The translations under genes and the position numbers were made by a program. A stretch of 64,000 nucleotides of DNA, from contig NZ_JAJOYU010000010.1 of assembly GCF_021290985.1 (NCBI RefSeq), positions 62,001-126,000 on the forward strand, read 5' to 3'. Positions within the stretch are counted from its first letter, which is position 1; every line of letters begins with the position of its first letter. Source of the stretch: Rheinheimera soli. GTDB taxonomy: Bacteria; Pseudomonadota; Gammaproteobacteria; Enterobacterales; Alteromonadaceae. Shown piece after piece: positions 45,615 through 54,270 of this stretch. The notes beneath the pieces were generated by a model. It did not search any database and was not told where the DNA came from. It saw nothing but the letters and a program-made list of their open reading frames with translations.

Positions 45615-46017
45615 AGCCTGTGCTTTTAAGTACATCTGTTGTTTTTTCTTTAAACTCAATGAAATTAAATCAATAAATTGTTTTGGGAAAAGGGCAAGAT
45701 CTGACCCCAGAAGTGGTCTTCTCAAGCGTCGGAGAGTGTTAGCTAAGAATCGGTAGATTGTGGGTCTGCGTAAATTGGCTGGAGTTTATTGTGCTTTTAA
45801 CAAGGTGTTTTGGGGCACAGGGCAAGACCTGACACCTAGCCCTGACACAGATCCACTGTTTGAGGGATAGATTTATTGGGTGTTTTTATGATCTGTCGCT
45901 GTTTTTTTTTCTTTAAACTCACTGAAATTAAATCAATAAATTGTTTTGGGGCAAGGTGTAATACCTGACTCTGAGGGTTCTTGGGATGGGCGCTATGTGT
46001 AAACGGGCCGGTACATC
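45615..46017. repeat. Repeat-rich intergenic region (REP/RAYT-type debris)
   Basis: A near-identical segment of about 45 bases occurs at 45641-45687 and 45901-45950 (core AAATTAAATCAATAAATTG, then TTTTGGG). After each copy comes a variant of GGGCAAGATCTGACCCC (45693-45708) and GCAAGGTGTAATACCTGACT (from 45951). A third partial unit, GTTTTGGGGCACAGGGCAAG followed by ACCTGACACC, lies around 45807-45834. Such units resemble flanks of REP-associated tyrosine transposases. No gene is visible in this 403-base gap. Confidence 0.55.
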
Positions 46018-46839
46018 ATGTTAAAAATGCTCATTAATTGTTTGGTTTTAGTATGTTCACTCAATGCTTGTGCATCAGACCCAATCTTTGGAACGTTGGA
46101 CAAGTCACAACGTAAACACAATGAAAATCAACGCCAGACCTTGTTGATTATGATGGATTTGGATGAGCTCTATCCAGACTCTCACGTAAGGGCGCTTGCC
46201 AAAGCAGCTGGAAAAGGGGATATCCTAAAAGTCCGTCAGTTGGTTGCTAGTGGGGTGAATGTTAATGCTCAGGGACGTTCAAAAGCCACGCCTTTGTATT
46301 GGGCTATCCGCAAAAATAACTTGGCTGGCTTTGAGGCTTTGCTAAAGCTTGGAGCCACGCCTAATGTGCGTTTTGATGATTCGGGAACAATGATGCATTG
46401 GGCAACTAGGCATCAAGACAGCCGTTTCTTACAGCTGGCATTATCATACGGTGGCGACCCAAATCTGCGAGGCGGGATGTATGACAGCCCAGCAATTTGG
46501 GAAACAGTTAAGTCAGAGAATACAAATATCCCGAATAATTATTATCAGTTGATTGCAGCCGGAACAGACCTTGAAATCAAAGATAACATAGGTACAACAT
46601 TGTTAGGGCATGCGGCGGCTTTAGGTCGATATGATGTAGTTCTGGATTTGTTAAATCGCGGTGCTAATTTTCAAATGGTGAATCGCATGGGTATGGTTTT
46701 ATTGTTTCATTGTTTGGATCGTGATGAAAAGGTACTTGATAACAAATCTTCTGTTTATCAACAAAAGAAAAAAGTTGAACAATGGCTGCGAGACCGAAAT
46801 ATTGATTACAGTAAAGTTAAGCCAGAACAGATTAAATAG
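46018..46839 (+). CDS. Ankyrin-repeat lipoprotein
   Basis: A 273-residue protein with a lipoprotein signal (MLKMLINCLVLVCSLNACAS, lipidated Cys near position 18). Ankyrin-like repeats follow from about residue 65: DILKVRQLVASGVNVNAQGR, SKATPLYWAIRKNNLAGFEALL, GTMMHWATRHQDSRFLQLAL and GTTLLGHAAALGRYDVVLDL, about five units of roughly 33 residues. It is a periplasmic or outer-membrane binding surface. Low GC, a weak ribosome binding site and repeat debris upstream suggest an accessory gene, possibly gained by transfer. The partner is unknown. Confidence 0.7.
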   Translation: MLKMLINCLVLVCSLNACASDPIFGTLDKSQRKHNENQRQTLLIMMDLDELYPDSHVRALAKAAGKGDILKVRQLVASGVNVNAQGRSKATPLYWAIRKNNLAGFEALLKLGATPNVRFDDSGTMMHWATRHQDSRFLQLALSYGGDPNLRGGMYDSPAIWETVKSENTNIPNNYYQLIAAGTDLEIKDNIGTTLLGHAAALGRYDVVLDLLNRGANFQMVNRMGMVLLFHCLDRDEKVLDNKSSVYQQKKKVEQWLRDRNIDYSKVKPEQIK

Positions 46840-47076
46840 ACGGTCTTTTTTGAAATAGTTTCGCTTGAATATGCTTTGAACTACTTAGTCAAAACGACGC
46901 TGTTTACCAGTTAATAGGGTTGAGGTGTAGCAAAACCACCAGCGGCCCGGTCACCCTTTTCTGGTTGCGGTGGTCAGGGCAAATCGGTGGGGTGAGCAAT
47001 CAGTGCTTGAGCCAGTAGTCATATTCTCAAAATGGCAAATTCTTAAGCTTGTGTTACATGCCCTATTTTCGAACCA

Positions 47077-48084
47077 CTACTCCATAACCCAAGGCTGGGA
47101 ATACCAGTAGAAATAGCCTTTTTTACTTAACGAAGGGGCTGTGCAGTTATAGCGTTTATGGCTGGTTTTTAGCTTTTGACCCGCTTGAGCGCTAAAGGTG
47201 TCCGGTTTTAACCAGCTGACTTTAATGGGCTCGCCATTGCTAAAGCAATTCAGCTGGCTGGTTTTAAAATCTGAGCTATCGATTTGCAAAGTCAGAGTGG
47301 GTGGGTTTGGGCCTTTGACCGGATCTGCTGCTATATAGCGTTTGACTGGCAAGGCCAGAGTTTTTAACTTAGGTATAAAGTGTTTTAAGGCTGCATACTG
47401 GCTGGACGAAGGATAACGCGGCAGGCGGGTCATCAGGCTGTTCAGGCCCACAGCGCCGGATTGCTGGCCTATGCCAATAAAACCCAATTCTTGCACCATC
47501 TGCTCCAGCTCAACACTAAAGTCGCCATATGGGTAAGCCAGCCACTTGTGTTTAATGCCCAGCTGTTGTTCTAACTGAGTTTGCGCCAGCAAAATATCGG
47601 TTTTCACTCGTTTCAACCAGTCTGCTTTGCTTTCGCCTTTGTTGGGTTTCGCCAGATGTGCATGGTAAGAGCTGTGGTTCGCAATAATAACGCCGTCTTT
47701 TTGCAGCTGTTTGACTTGATCCCAACTTAATACCGGCCCTTCTTTGCGGTCTATTAAAGCTGGGCTTAAAAACACCGTATAAGGAAAATCAAACTCCTGC
47801 AAAATAGGGTGCGCCTGATGGTAAATATTGTCAAAACCATCGTCAAAAGTGATCACTACGGCATTGTCGTCCGGCTCTTTTCCGTTTTGAAGTTGCTCTA
47901 ACAAAGTATCGAGCCCAATCACCTGATAGTTGTGGTCTTTCAAATACTGCAAATGAGTGCGGAATTCTTGCGGCGTCACGCTGGTAGAACGGGGAGTCTG
48001 AGTGCTGACATGGTGGTACTGTAAAATAACAGCAGCGTAGCTTGAAAAGCTCAGTAAAACCAACAAACAGGCCAGCAATTTCAT
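47077..48084 (-). CDS. Secreted polysaccharide deacetylase (NodB domain)
   Basis: A 335-residue exported protein: signal peptide (MKLLACLLVLLSFSSYAA) and a NodB carbohydrate esterase-4 domain over residues 18-225. Catalytic motifs in order: TFDDGFDNIY (motif 1, metal Asp), ANHSSYHAHL (motif 2, metal histidines), and LAYPYGDF (motif 3). The C-terminal 100 residues have a beta-rich segment (PPTLTLQIDSSDFKTSQLNC) that may be a carbohydrate-binding module with two cysteines. The RBS AAAAGGAG lies seven bases before the ATG. It likely acts on surface polysaccharide or peptidoglycan. Divergent neighbours give no specific partner. Confidence 0.85.
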   Translation of the reverse strand: MKLLACLLVLLSFSSYAAVILQYHHVSTQTPRSTSVTPQEFRTHLQYLKDHNYQVIGLDTLLEQLQNGKEPDDNAVVITFDDGFDNIYHQAHPILQEFDFPYTVFLSPALIDRKEGPVLSWDQVKQLQKDGVIIANHSSYHAHLAKPNKGESKADWLKRVKTDILLAQTQLEQQLGIKHKWLAYPYGDFSVELEQMVQELGFIGIGQQSGAVGLNSLMTRLPRYPSSSQYAALKHFIPKLKTLALPVKRYIAADPVKGPNPPTLTLQIDSSDFKTSQLNCFSNGEPIKVSWLKPDTFSAQAGQKLKTSHKRYNCTAPSLSKKGYFYWYSQPWVME

Positions 48085-48114
48085 TTGTGAACTCCTTTTG
48101 AATCAATACAATAA

Positions 48115-48133
48115 AGGCCACATCAAGTGGCCT
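48115..48133 (-). terminator. Terminator of nfuA
   Basis: AGGCCAC (48115-48121), a five-base loop and GTGGCCT (48127-48133). Read on the minus strand it follows the nfuA stop by 23 bases and is followed by a T-rich TTTATTG. Confidence 0.7.
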
Positions 48134-48156
48134 CTGTATTTCATAAATAGCATAAA

Positions 48157-48735
48157 TCAGTAATAAGAATGCTCACCGCGCTGGTGGTCAGTCACATCAC
48201 GTACCGCTGTTAATTCACCGGCAAAACGTTGCAGCAGTTCTTTTTCGATGCCTTCTTTTAAGGTTAAATCGACTTGTGAACAGCCATTACAGCCACCGCC
48301 AAATTGCAGTACAGCAATACCATCATCGGTCAGTTCGACCACAGAAACACGACCACCATGGTTAGCCAACTGAGGGTTAATTTCTGCATCAATCACGTAT
48401 TGCACTTTTTCCTTCAGTGAAGCGTCGTCGTTCACCTTACGTACTTTGGCGTTTGGCGCTTTTAATGTCAGCTGAGAACCCATCTGATCGGTGACAAAGT
48501 CAATTTCAGCATCCACTAAAAAAGGTTTGCTTTCGGCATCTACTATTGCGATAAAACCTTCAAATGGCAGCTCTAAATCTGTGCTTTCTACCGCATCGGC
48601 AGGGCAGTAAGACACGCCACATTCCGCAGAAACAGTGCCCGGGTTGACCACAAATACGCGGATATGAGTACCAGCGGCCTGTTTTTCCAGCAGTTTACGA
48701 AAATGGCTCTGCGCCTGTTCTGAAATGGTAATCAT
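48157..48735 (-). CDS. nfuA: Fe/S biogenesis protein NfuA
   Basis: A 192-residue Fe-S carrier that holds a [4Fe-4S] cluster and hands it to client enzymes. It joins a degenerate A-type N-terminal domain (to about residue 100; [16 protein letters not shown]) and a C-terminal Nfu domain with CNGC at Cys149 and Cys152 ([15 protein letters not shown]). The length and residue numbers match E. coli NfuA. In E. coli it lies with gntX (comF) and bioH; here a peptidase gene has been placed between it and comF. Confidence 0.96.
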   Translation of the reverse strand: MITISEQAQSHFRKLLEKQAAGTHIRVFVVNPGTVSAECGVSYCPADAVESTDLELPFEGFIAIVDAESKPFLVDAEIDFVTDQMGSQLTLKAPNAKVRKVNDDASLKEKVQYVIDAEINPQLANHGGRVSVVELTDDGIAVLQFGGGCNGCSQVDLTLKEGIEKELLQRFAGELTAVRDVTDHQRGEHSYY

Positions 48736-48861
48736 GTGGTAGTACCTGACTAAATTACTAGGTTAATGGCTATGATACTCTGACTTCCTGTACCTTGCCA
48801 GCCCCGCTTGTCGGGCCTGACTTTTTATTGCTAAGGTAGCGCCCAGAAAGGGAGAAAAACA

Positions 48862-51417
48862 ATGTATAAAATAACAACTATTATCAGTGCTTTATTATTG
48901 GGATTGAGTAGCCAGTTCTCAATGGCTGCGCCACAAAGCCCGCAACAATTTTTTGGTTATCCAGTGGGCGAATGGCATTTGCGCCATGATCAAATTCAAA
49001 TGTATTTCCAGCAACTGGCCACAGCGTCAGATAAAGCCCAACTGGAAGTTATCGGCTATACCCATGAACAGAAACCTGTATTGCAGCTTATTGTTTCTTC
49101 TGCTGAAAACTTAAAAAAGTTGGAACAAATCCGCCTACAGCATCTGGCTCAGTTATCTACAGGTACTGAACTGGCAAATGATTTGCCACTGATTGTCTGG
49201 CTTGGTTATGGCGTACATGGCAATGAGTCCAGCGGCCCTAATGCTTCAGTGCAGCTTGCCCATCATTTATTGACAAGCACAGATGCCGAAGTACAAGACT
49301 GGCTGAAAAATACAGTGATACTAATCCAGCCCAGCTTAAACCCAGATGGATTAGATCGTTTTGCCAATTGGGCCAATATGCACAAAGGCAAAGCGCCTGT
49401 AGCCGACCCACAAAGCCGTGAACATATAGAACCCTGGCCGAATGGTCGCCCTAATCATTATTGGTTTGATTTAAACCGGGACTGGTTACCACTGGAACAC
49501 CCGGAAAGCCAGGCCCGCATCAGCCAGTTTTATAAATGGCGTCCGGCCGTGGTGGGCGATTTTCATGAGATGGGGCCTAACACTACTTTTTTCTTTCAGC
49601 CCGGCATTCCGACCCGTACTTACCCTTTAACGCCAAAAGCCAATCAGCAACTGACCGCCAAAATTGCCGATTACCACGCAGCAGCTTTGGATAAAAAAGG
49701 CCGTTTGTATTACACCGAAGAAAGTTTTGATGATTTTTATGTAGGTAAGGGCTCTACTTATCCTGACGTAAACGCCAGCGTAGGGATTTTATTTGAACAG
49801 GCCAGTAGCCGTGGTCACCTGCAGGACAGTATCAATGGTCCTCTGTCTTTTAGTAAAACCATTGAAAATCAGTACATAGTGTCGTTATCGACCTTGCGCG
49901 GTTCGGTAGCGCAAAAAAAAGCACTGCAAAGCTATCAGAAAGCTTTTGTATTAGAGTCAGAGCGTCTGGCTGCCGATGAGTCTGTAGCTGGCTATGTGAT
50001 TGCTGAGACTGAAGATAAAACCAGATTAGCCAGCTTACTGAACTTGTTAAAACAGCATCAGATCAAAGCCTACCCGATCAATGAACGCTGGCAGCATAAA
50101 GGCCAGACCTACCAAAAAGGTCAGGCTTATTATATTCCGCTGCAACAGAGCCAGTATCTGTTATTAAAAGCTGCGTTTAGCACCCAAACTAACTTCCAGG
50201 ACAATACTTTTTATGACGTTTCAGCCTGGACTTTACCTTATGCTTTTAATATTGAATTCAGTACCGTAGCGCGTAAACCTGCTGGTGTAGCTGAAGCTCC
50301 ATGGGAGCCTCAATCCGAAACGGCGCTGATGCCATCCGCTGGTGCCTATGCTTACGCTTTTGACTGGAGCGATCAAAAGGCACCTTTGTTAACGCAAACG
50401 CTGTTAGAGCAAGGCGTGGTATTACGTGCAGCCAGTAAAGCCTTTTTCGCCAAAACTGCGGATGGTGAGCAGGCTTTTAATGCCGGAGCTATTGTTATTG
50501 CTGCGGGTTTGCAACAACACAACAACTGGTTTGAACTACTGGGTAAAGCCCAGCAACAGGTCGGTTTAAGCATCACAGCTTTAACTTCAGGCTTAACCGC
50601 TAAGGGTCAGGATTTAGGCAGCAATGGTTTTGTGCCAGTGACTAAGCCGAATGTATTGTTGGTGGCCGGTCCTGATGTGAATTCTACAGAGGCAGGTGAA
50701 GTCTGGTTTAACCTTGAAAAGCTGGCGGGCATTTCCCCTAGCCTGATTGAACCTCAGCGTTTAGGCCGGGTCGATTTATCCCGTTACACTCATATCATTT
50801 TGCCGGACGGCAGCTACAACAGCCTGCAACAAAAAGAGCAACAACAGCTCAATCAGTGGGCGAAACAAGGTGGTGTGTTGTGGGGCCATAAAGGCGGGGC
50901 AGCATTTCTGGTGCGCGCAGGTTTACTCAAAGCAAAAGCCTGGACGCCGGCTGATATGGCGATGCTGATTTCAGATCAACAATTAAGTTATGCCGATAAA
51001 GAAAGTCTGGCTGGTCAGCGCCGTATTGCCGGTGCTATTTACCAGACTGAACTGGATTTAAGCCATCCTTTAACTTTTGGTATCAACCGCAAAGACTTAG
51101 CTGTGTTTAAAAATGGCACCTTTTTACTGGCCCCCAGTGAAGACCCATTTATCAACGTGGCTTTATATACAGATAAACCTCAACTTGCTGGTTACACAGC
51201 GCCTGAATACGTCAATCGTATTGCAGATGGTGCTGCATTAATAGCTCATAACCATGGCAATGGCCGGGTTATTGCCATGACAGATAATCCGGTATTCCGT
51301 GGTTATTTTGTCGGCTCCAGCCGTTTATTAGTGAATGCTATGTATTTTGGCAAAATGTTCAGTGCTGAATCGTCCGATGGTGAAGGCGAAGAGGCCGATG
51401 AAGAGGAAGCCCACTAA
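48862..51417 (+). CDS. Large secreted M14-family zinc carboxypeptidase
   Basis: An 851-residue exported peptidase: signal peptide (residues 1-22), then an M14 domain. The first zinc motif is GYGVHGNESSG (His119, Glu122), followed by QPSLNPDGLDRFANWANMHK, DLNRDWLPLEHPE and GDFHEMGPNTTFFF with the third ligand region; the catalytic Glu is probably in FEQASSRG-containing ILFEQASSRGHLQ. The C-terminal half (about 570-830) looks like a glutamine-amidotransferase-like domain, e.g. HIILPDGSYNSLQQKEQQQL, and it ends in an acidic tail of Glu and Asp. Its stop overlaps that of comF on the other strand. Confidence 0.85.
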   Translation: MYKITTIISALLLGLSSQFSMAAPQSPQQFFGYPVGEWHLRHDQIQMYFQQLATASDKAQLEVIGYTHEQKPVLQLIVSSAENLKKLEQIRLQHLAQLSTGTELANDLPLIVWLGYGVHGNESSGPNASVQLAHHLLTSTDAEVQDWLKNTVILIQPSLNPDGLDRFANWANMHKGKAPVADPQSREHIEPWPNGRPNHYWFDLNRDWLPLEHPESQARISQFYKWRPAVVGDFHEMGPNTTFFFQPGIPTRTYPLTPKANQQLTAKIADYHAAALDKKGRLYYTEESFDDFYVGKGSTYPDVNASVGILFEQASSRGHLQDSINGPLSFSKTIENQYIVSLSTLRGSVAQKKALQSYQKAFVLESERLAADESVAGYVIAETEDKTRLASLLNLLKQHQIKAYPINERWQHKGQTYQKGQAYYIPLQQSQYLLLKAAFSTQTNFQDNTFYDVSAWTLPYAFNIEFSTVARKPAGVAEAPWEPQSETALMPSAGAYAYAFDWSDQKAPLLTQTLLEQGVVLRAASKAFFAKTADGEQAFNAGAIVIAAGLQQHNNWFELLGKAQQQVGLSITALTSGLTAKGQDLGSNGFVPVTKPNVLLVAGPDVNSTEAGEVWFNLEKLAGISPSLIEPQRLGRVDLSRYTHIILPDGSYNSLQQKEQQQLNQWAKQGGVLWGHKGGAAFLVRAGLLKAKAWTPADMAMLISDQQLSYADKESLAGQRRIAGAIYQTELDLSHPLTFGINRKDLAVFKNGTFLLAPSEDPFINVALYTDKPQLAGYTAPEYVNRIADGAALIAHNHGNGRVIAMTDNPVFRGYFVGSSRLLVNAMYFGKMFSAESSDGEGEEADEEEAH

Positions 51418-52115
51418 AGTACCCTGGTAATAGCCAGAGTCCAGACACTGACAGTCTGGACTCCTTTGGCTTTTAACAAAGCGCTCAGATAATCCAAAGT
51501 GGCTCCTGTGGTGATCACATCGTCCACCAGTACTACGTGACTGGGTAAAATACCTTCCTTCAGTTGAATTTTTCCTTTTAAGTTATCCAGTCGTTGCCTG
51601 CGGTTTAATCCTATCTGATGGGGCACTAAATCCGGGCTTTGAAATAAGCTGACACAAGGTTTCTGCCAGGCTTTAGCCAGTTGTAATGCCAATAACTTTG
51701 CCTGATTAAAGCCTCGATCCTGCAGCCTGTTTACCGAGATAGGGGTATAGCTGATGCAATCCGGCAATTCCCCGGCCTGCTGTTGATACAGCTGTGCCTG
51801 TTGGTAAAACAACTGACATAACAATTCGCCCGCAGCATGCTGTTGCTGAAATTTCCAGCTGCTGATCCAGTGCCTGTAAGGCTGCCTGTACCAGCTCAGG
51901 CTATACAGCCTGTCAAACTTCACTCTGGGCAAACCTTTGGCAACATCAGGCAATAACAAAGCATTGTGATCCACCCAGCTTAAATCCAGCTGGGGTAAAT
52001 GACTGTGGCAATAGTCACAAAGCTGAGTTTGTGGCTGCTGCACCTGCATCTGGCACCATAAGCAACAGTTGGGCGCCAGCAAATGTACCAGCTGCTGCAG
52101 CAAAGTCGCTTGCAT
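51414..52115 (-). CDS. ComF/GntX-family phosphoribosyltransferase-like protein
   Basis: A 233-residue protein with an N-terminal zinc-ribbon pair (CCLWC and CDYC, near residues 18 and 34) and a C-terminal type I phosphoribosyltransferase fold with the PRPP-loop signature VVLVDDVITTGATLDYL. DRGFNQAKLLALQL is another family mark. Homologues are needed for DNA uptake (ComF) in naturally competent bacteria; the E. coli homologue GntX lies between bioH and nfuA, as here. ATG 52115 is preferred for AGGG six bases upstream; an ATG two codons upstream is possible. The comF and bioH promoters share 54 bases. Confidence 0.88.
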   Translation of the reverse strand: MQATLLQQLVHLLAPNCCLWCQMQVQQPQTQLCDYCHSHLPQLDLSWVDHNALLLPDVAKGLPRVKFDRLYSLSWYRQPYRHWISSWKFQQQHAAGELLCQLFYQQAQLYQQQAGELPDCISYTPISVNRLQDRGFNQAKLLALQLAKAWQKPCVSLFQSPDLVPHQIGLNRRQRLDNLKGKIQLKEGILPSHVVLVDDVITTGATLDYLSALLKAKGVQTVSVWTLAITRVL

Positions 52116-52169
52116 CCGCATCCCTGCTTTGATAAAAGGCCAGACATAACAATAAGTATGGTCGAGCTG

Positions 52170-52925
52170 ATGACAGAACAAACAAAATTTAACCAAAATC
52201 CGCTGGTGTTATTGCATGGCTGGGGTTTAAACCATCAGGTTTGGTCTCAGCTGTTGCAGGCATTGCCAAAAGAACTTGATATTCTGACGCCGGATTTACC
52301 AGGCTTTGGTCTGTCACCTTGCCCTGCTTCTTATGATATCGACAGTGTTTTAGCTGTGCTGGCTGAGCAAATTCCGGATCAAAGTGTAGTGATCGGCTGG
52401 TCTTTAGGTGGCCTGCTGGCCATAGCTTTAGCCAGCCGATACCCGCATAAAGTGAAAAAGCTGGGGTTAATTGCCAGTTCCCCCTGTTTTATGGCCAAAG
52501 ATAACTGGCCTGGTATGCAAAGCACTGTGATGCAGCAGTTTGCCGGACAGTTACAGCAGGATCTGGCTTTAACAGTAGAGCGCTTTTTGGCGATTCAGGC
52601 GATGGGTAGCAGTACGGCACGTCAGGACATTAAATTGCTAAAACAAGCCGTTTTGAGTTTGCCCCTGCCTTCAGCTTTCGCTTTGCAAGGTGGATTGGAA
52701 TTATTAGCCACCTTAGATTTGCGGCAGGAATTTGCCGCTTTAACTCAATCGGTTTTTATCCTTTTGGGTCGTTTAGACTCTTTGGTGCCTGTTGCTATAG
52801 CACCTTTACTCCAAAGTTTGCGACCTGAACTGCAGATAGAGCTATTACAAAAATCCTCACATGCGCCTTTTATTTCGCATCAGGACGAGTTTATTTCCCT
52901 GTTATCCCTACATATAGCGGCATAA
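52170..52925 (+). CDS. bioH: Pimeloyl-ACP methyl ester carboxylesterase BioH
   Basis: An alpha/beta hydrolase (251 residues) that removes the methyl group from pimeloyl-ACP methyl ester in biotin synthesis. Catalytic triad Ser78 (IGWSLGGLL), Asp203 (LGRLDSLVP) and His231 (KSSHAPFISH); the oxyanion loop is LLHGWGLNHQVW. Spacing matches E. coli BioH. Start choice: ATG 52170 gives the usual short N-terminus; an in-frame ATG at 52158 is equally possible and neither has a strong ribosome binding site. Divergent from comF. Confidence 0.93.
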   Translation: MTEQTKFNQNPLVLLHGWGLNHQVWSQLLQALPKELDILTPDLPGFGLSPCPASYDIDSVLAVLAEQIPDQSVVIGWSLGGLLAIALASRYPHKVKKLGLIASSPCFMAKDNWPGMQSTVMQQFAGQLQQDLALTVERFLAIQAMGSSTARQDIKLLKQAVLSLPLPSAFALQGGLELLATLDLRQEFAALTQSVFILLGRLDSLVPVAIAPLLQSLRPELQIELLQKSSHAPFISHQDEFISLLSLHIAA

Positions 52926-52956
52926 TTCTTAACTAAATTAGAAAAACCTGCATTTT

Positions 52957-52976
52957 GGCGGCAAATAATTGCCGCC
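52957..52976 (+). terminator. Hairpin terminator of bioH
   Basis: GGCGGCAA (52957-52964), loop ATAA, TTGCCGCC (52969-52976). Followed by GAGCTTTCGTTTT rather than an uninterrupted T run. Confidence 0.65.
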
Positions 52977-53052
52977 GAGCTTTCGTTTTGCCGAAAAATG
53001 GCTAATAATCACCCAGTTCAATTGGTCAGTTTAATTAGTCAACGAGGTCATG

Positions 53053-53322
53053 ATGGAAATCAGTTCAGCCTTTACGAGCGGTTTTCAGGGCTTTCAGCGT
53101 GCATCTGACGCTGTGACTGAAGCAACCGTCAATATAAATCAGCAAGCTGCCCAAAGCAGCAATCAGCGGGCACTGGAAACTCCGGTCGAGCCAACTACTG
53201 GCCCATCGATGGAGCAAAGTCTGGTGACTTTAAGTAATGAACAAATTAACGCTGAAGCCAACCTGAAGTCGGTAAAAACTGCCGATGAGATGTTGGGTTC
53301 TGTTATTGATTTAAGGGTGTAA
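53053..53322 (+). CDS. Small protein with a flagellar-rod-like C-terminus
   Basis: An 89-residue protein. Its N-terminus (MEISSAFTSGFQGFQRASDA, then VTEATVNINQQAAQ) and its C-terminus (LSNEQINAEANLKSVKTADE, then MLGSVIDLRV) resemble the two ends of flagellar rod and hook proteins, whose conserved tail reads like NFEANAKVIQTADEMLGTLI. The central domain of those proteins is missing; a Pro/Thr-rich linker takes its place. I infer a minimal rod-tail protein; no flagellar genes lie nearby. GAGG precedes the ATG by five bases; an ATG one codon earlier is also possible. The next gene starts nine bases after its stop. Confidence 0.65.
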   Translation: MEISSAFTSGFQGFQRASDAVTEATVNINQQAAQSSNQRALETPVEPTTGPSMEQSLVTLSNEQINAEANLKSVKTADEMLGSVIDLRV

Positions 53323-53331
53323 AAAGCTTTT

Positions 53332-54207
53332 ATGTTACTCACTTCAAATTATCCAAATGTGCCTTTGCACACTGGTAATCCGGCCATGGATATGGCCCGG
53401 CGTGATAATTTGCGCCGTGAAGTGATAGAACCTGTAGCAGCTATGGAACGGTCCGCTGCTGAAAAAGGCCTGATGGCGGATGAAAAAAGCCGCAATGGCA
53501 ACGCCTCTACTTATGAAGATGTTAAAACTAAAGGTCTGGAATACCGCCAGGCGGTAGTGGAAAAAGAATCCCAGTCTGATTCAGAGCAAGACAAGAAAAA
53601 CTCTTCCGGTCAGCAGAAAGATGACCCTCAGCAGCAAAAAGAAGAGCAGGCTGAGCAAAAACGTGTTGCTGAGTTAAAAGCCCGTGATCGGGAAGTGAAA
53701 ATTCATGAACAGGCACATGCTGCTATTGGTGGCCAGTATGCCAGTGCGCCAAGCTACGAATACGAAACCGGTCCTGATGGTCAACAGTATGCAGTGGGTG
53801 GTGAAGTTCGTATTGATATTTCAGAAATTCCGAATGACCCCCGCGCTACTATCCAGAAAATGCAGCAAGTCAAAGCTGCAGCTTTGGCTCCAGCTGAACC
53901 TTCAGGTGCAGATCGTTCAGTGGCAGCTCAGGCCAGCCGGACTTTAATGGAAGCTCAGGCTGATTTGACCGCAGAGATTGCGGAAATGGTCAGAAGCAGA
54001 TCAGAGCAGGTATCTCAAAGCTCAGAGGTATCCGACATTGAATGGGAACCTTACGAAGTGTCTGCAAGCAATCAAAATGAATTTACAGCACCTCAATTTG
54101 AGTCTTTACAACGTGATCCATTGATGACATTAAGATCGGATGTAATCTCAGGTTTTTATGCCAAAGCAACGACGCCAGCAGAGCGGCCTTTATTGCAAAT
54201 GGCCTAA
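53332..54207 (+). CDS. SprA-related HExxH metalloprotease-like protein
   Basis: A 291-residue protein of the SprA-related family (PF12118). A low-complexity Gln/Glu/Lys linker (residues 72-115) precedes the core KIHEQAHAAIGGQYASAPSY with HEQAH at His125-His129, followed by YAVGGEVRIDISEIPNDPRA. The pattern suggests a zinc-dependent peptidase, but catalysis is not established for the family as far as I know. No signal peptide is visible. A C-terminal segment (225-291) is unique-looking. Co-transcribed with the rod-tail-like gene and closed by a strong terminator. Confidence 0.78.
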   Translation: MLLTSNYPNVPLHTGNPAMDMARRDNLRREVIEPVAAMERSAAEKGLMADEKSRNGNASTYEDVKTKGLEYRQAVVEKESQSDSEQDKKNSSGQQKDDPQQQKEEQAEQKRVAELKARDREVKIHEQAHAAIGGQYASAPSYEYETGPDGQQYAVGGEVRIDISEIPNDPRATIQKMQQVKAAALAPAEPSGADRSVAAQASRTLMEAQADLTAEIAEMVRSRSEQVSQSSEVSDIEWEPYEVSASNQNEFTAPQFESLQRDPLMTLRSDVISGFYAKATTPAERPLLQMA

Positions 54208-54224
54208 AGCGCAGGTTCTGAAAA

Positions 54225-54255
54225 AATAAATGCCGGGAAATTCCCGGCATTTATT
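54225..54255. terminator. Bidirectional terminator between the SprA-related gene and tex
   Basis: A perfect 15-base inverted repeat around a single A at 54240: AAATAAATGCCGGGAA-type left arm and TTCCCGGCATTTATTT-type right arm. Convergent stops flank it on both sides. Confidence 0.9.
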
Positions 54256-54270
54256 TATCTGGCTAAACTA

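Noticed and set aside
46840-47076. Spacer between the ankyrin gene and the polysaccharide deacetylase gene
   Set aside because: I found no gene, hairpin or repeat in it that I could support.
52980-53050. GCCGAAAA at 52990-52997 as a sigma-28 -10 element before the rod-tail-like gene
   Set aside because: No TAAA-type -35 lies at the proper distance.
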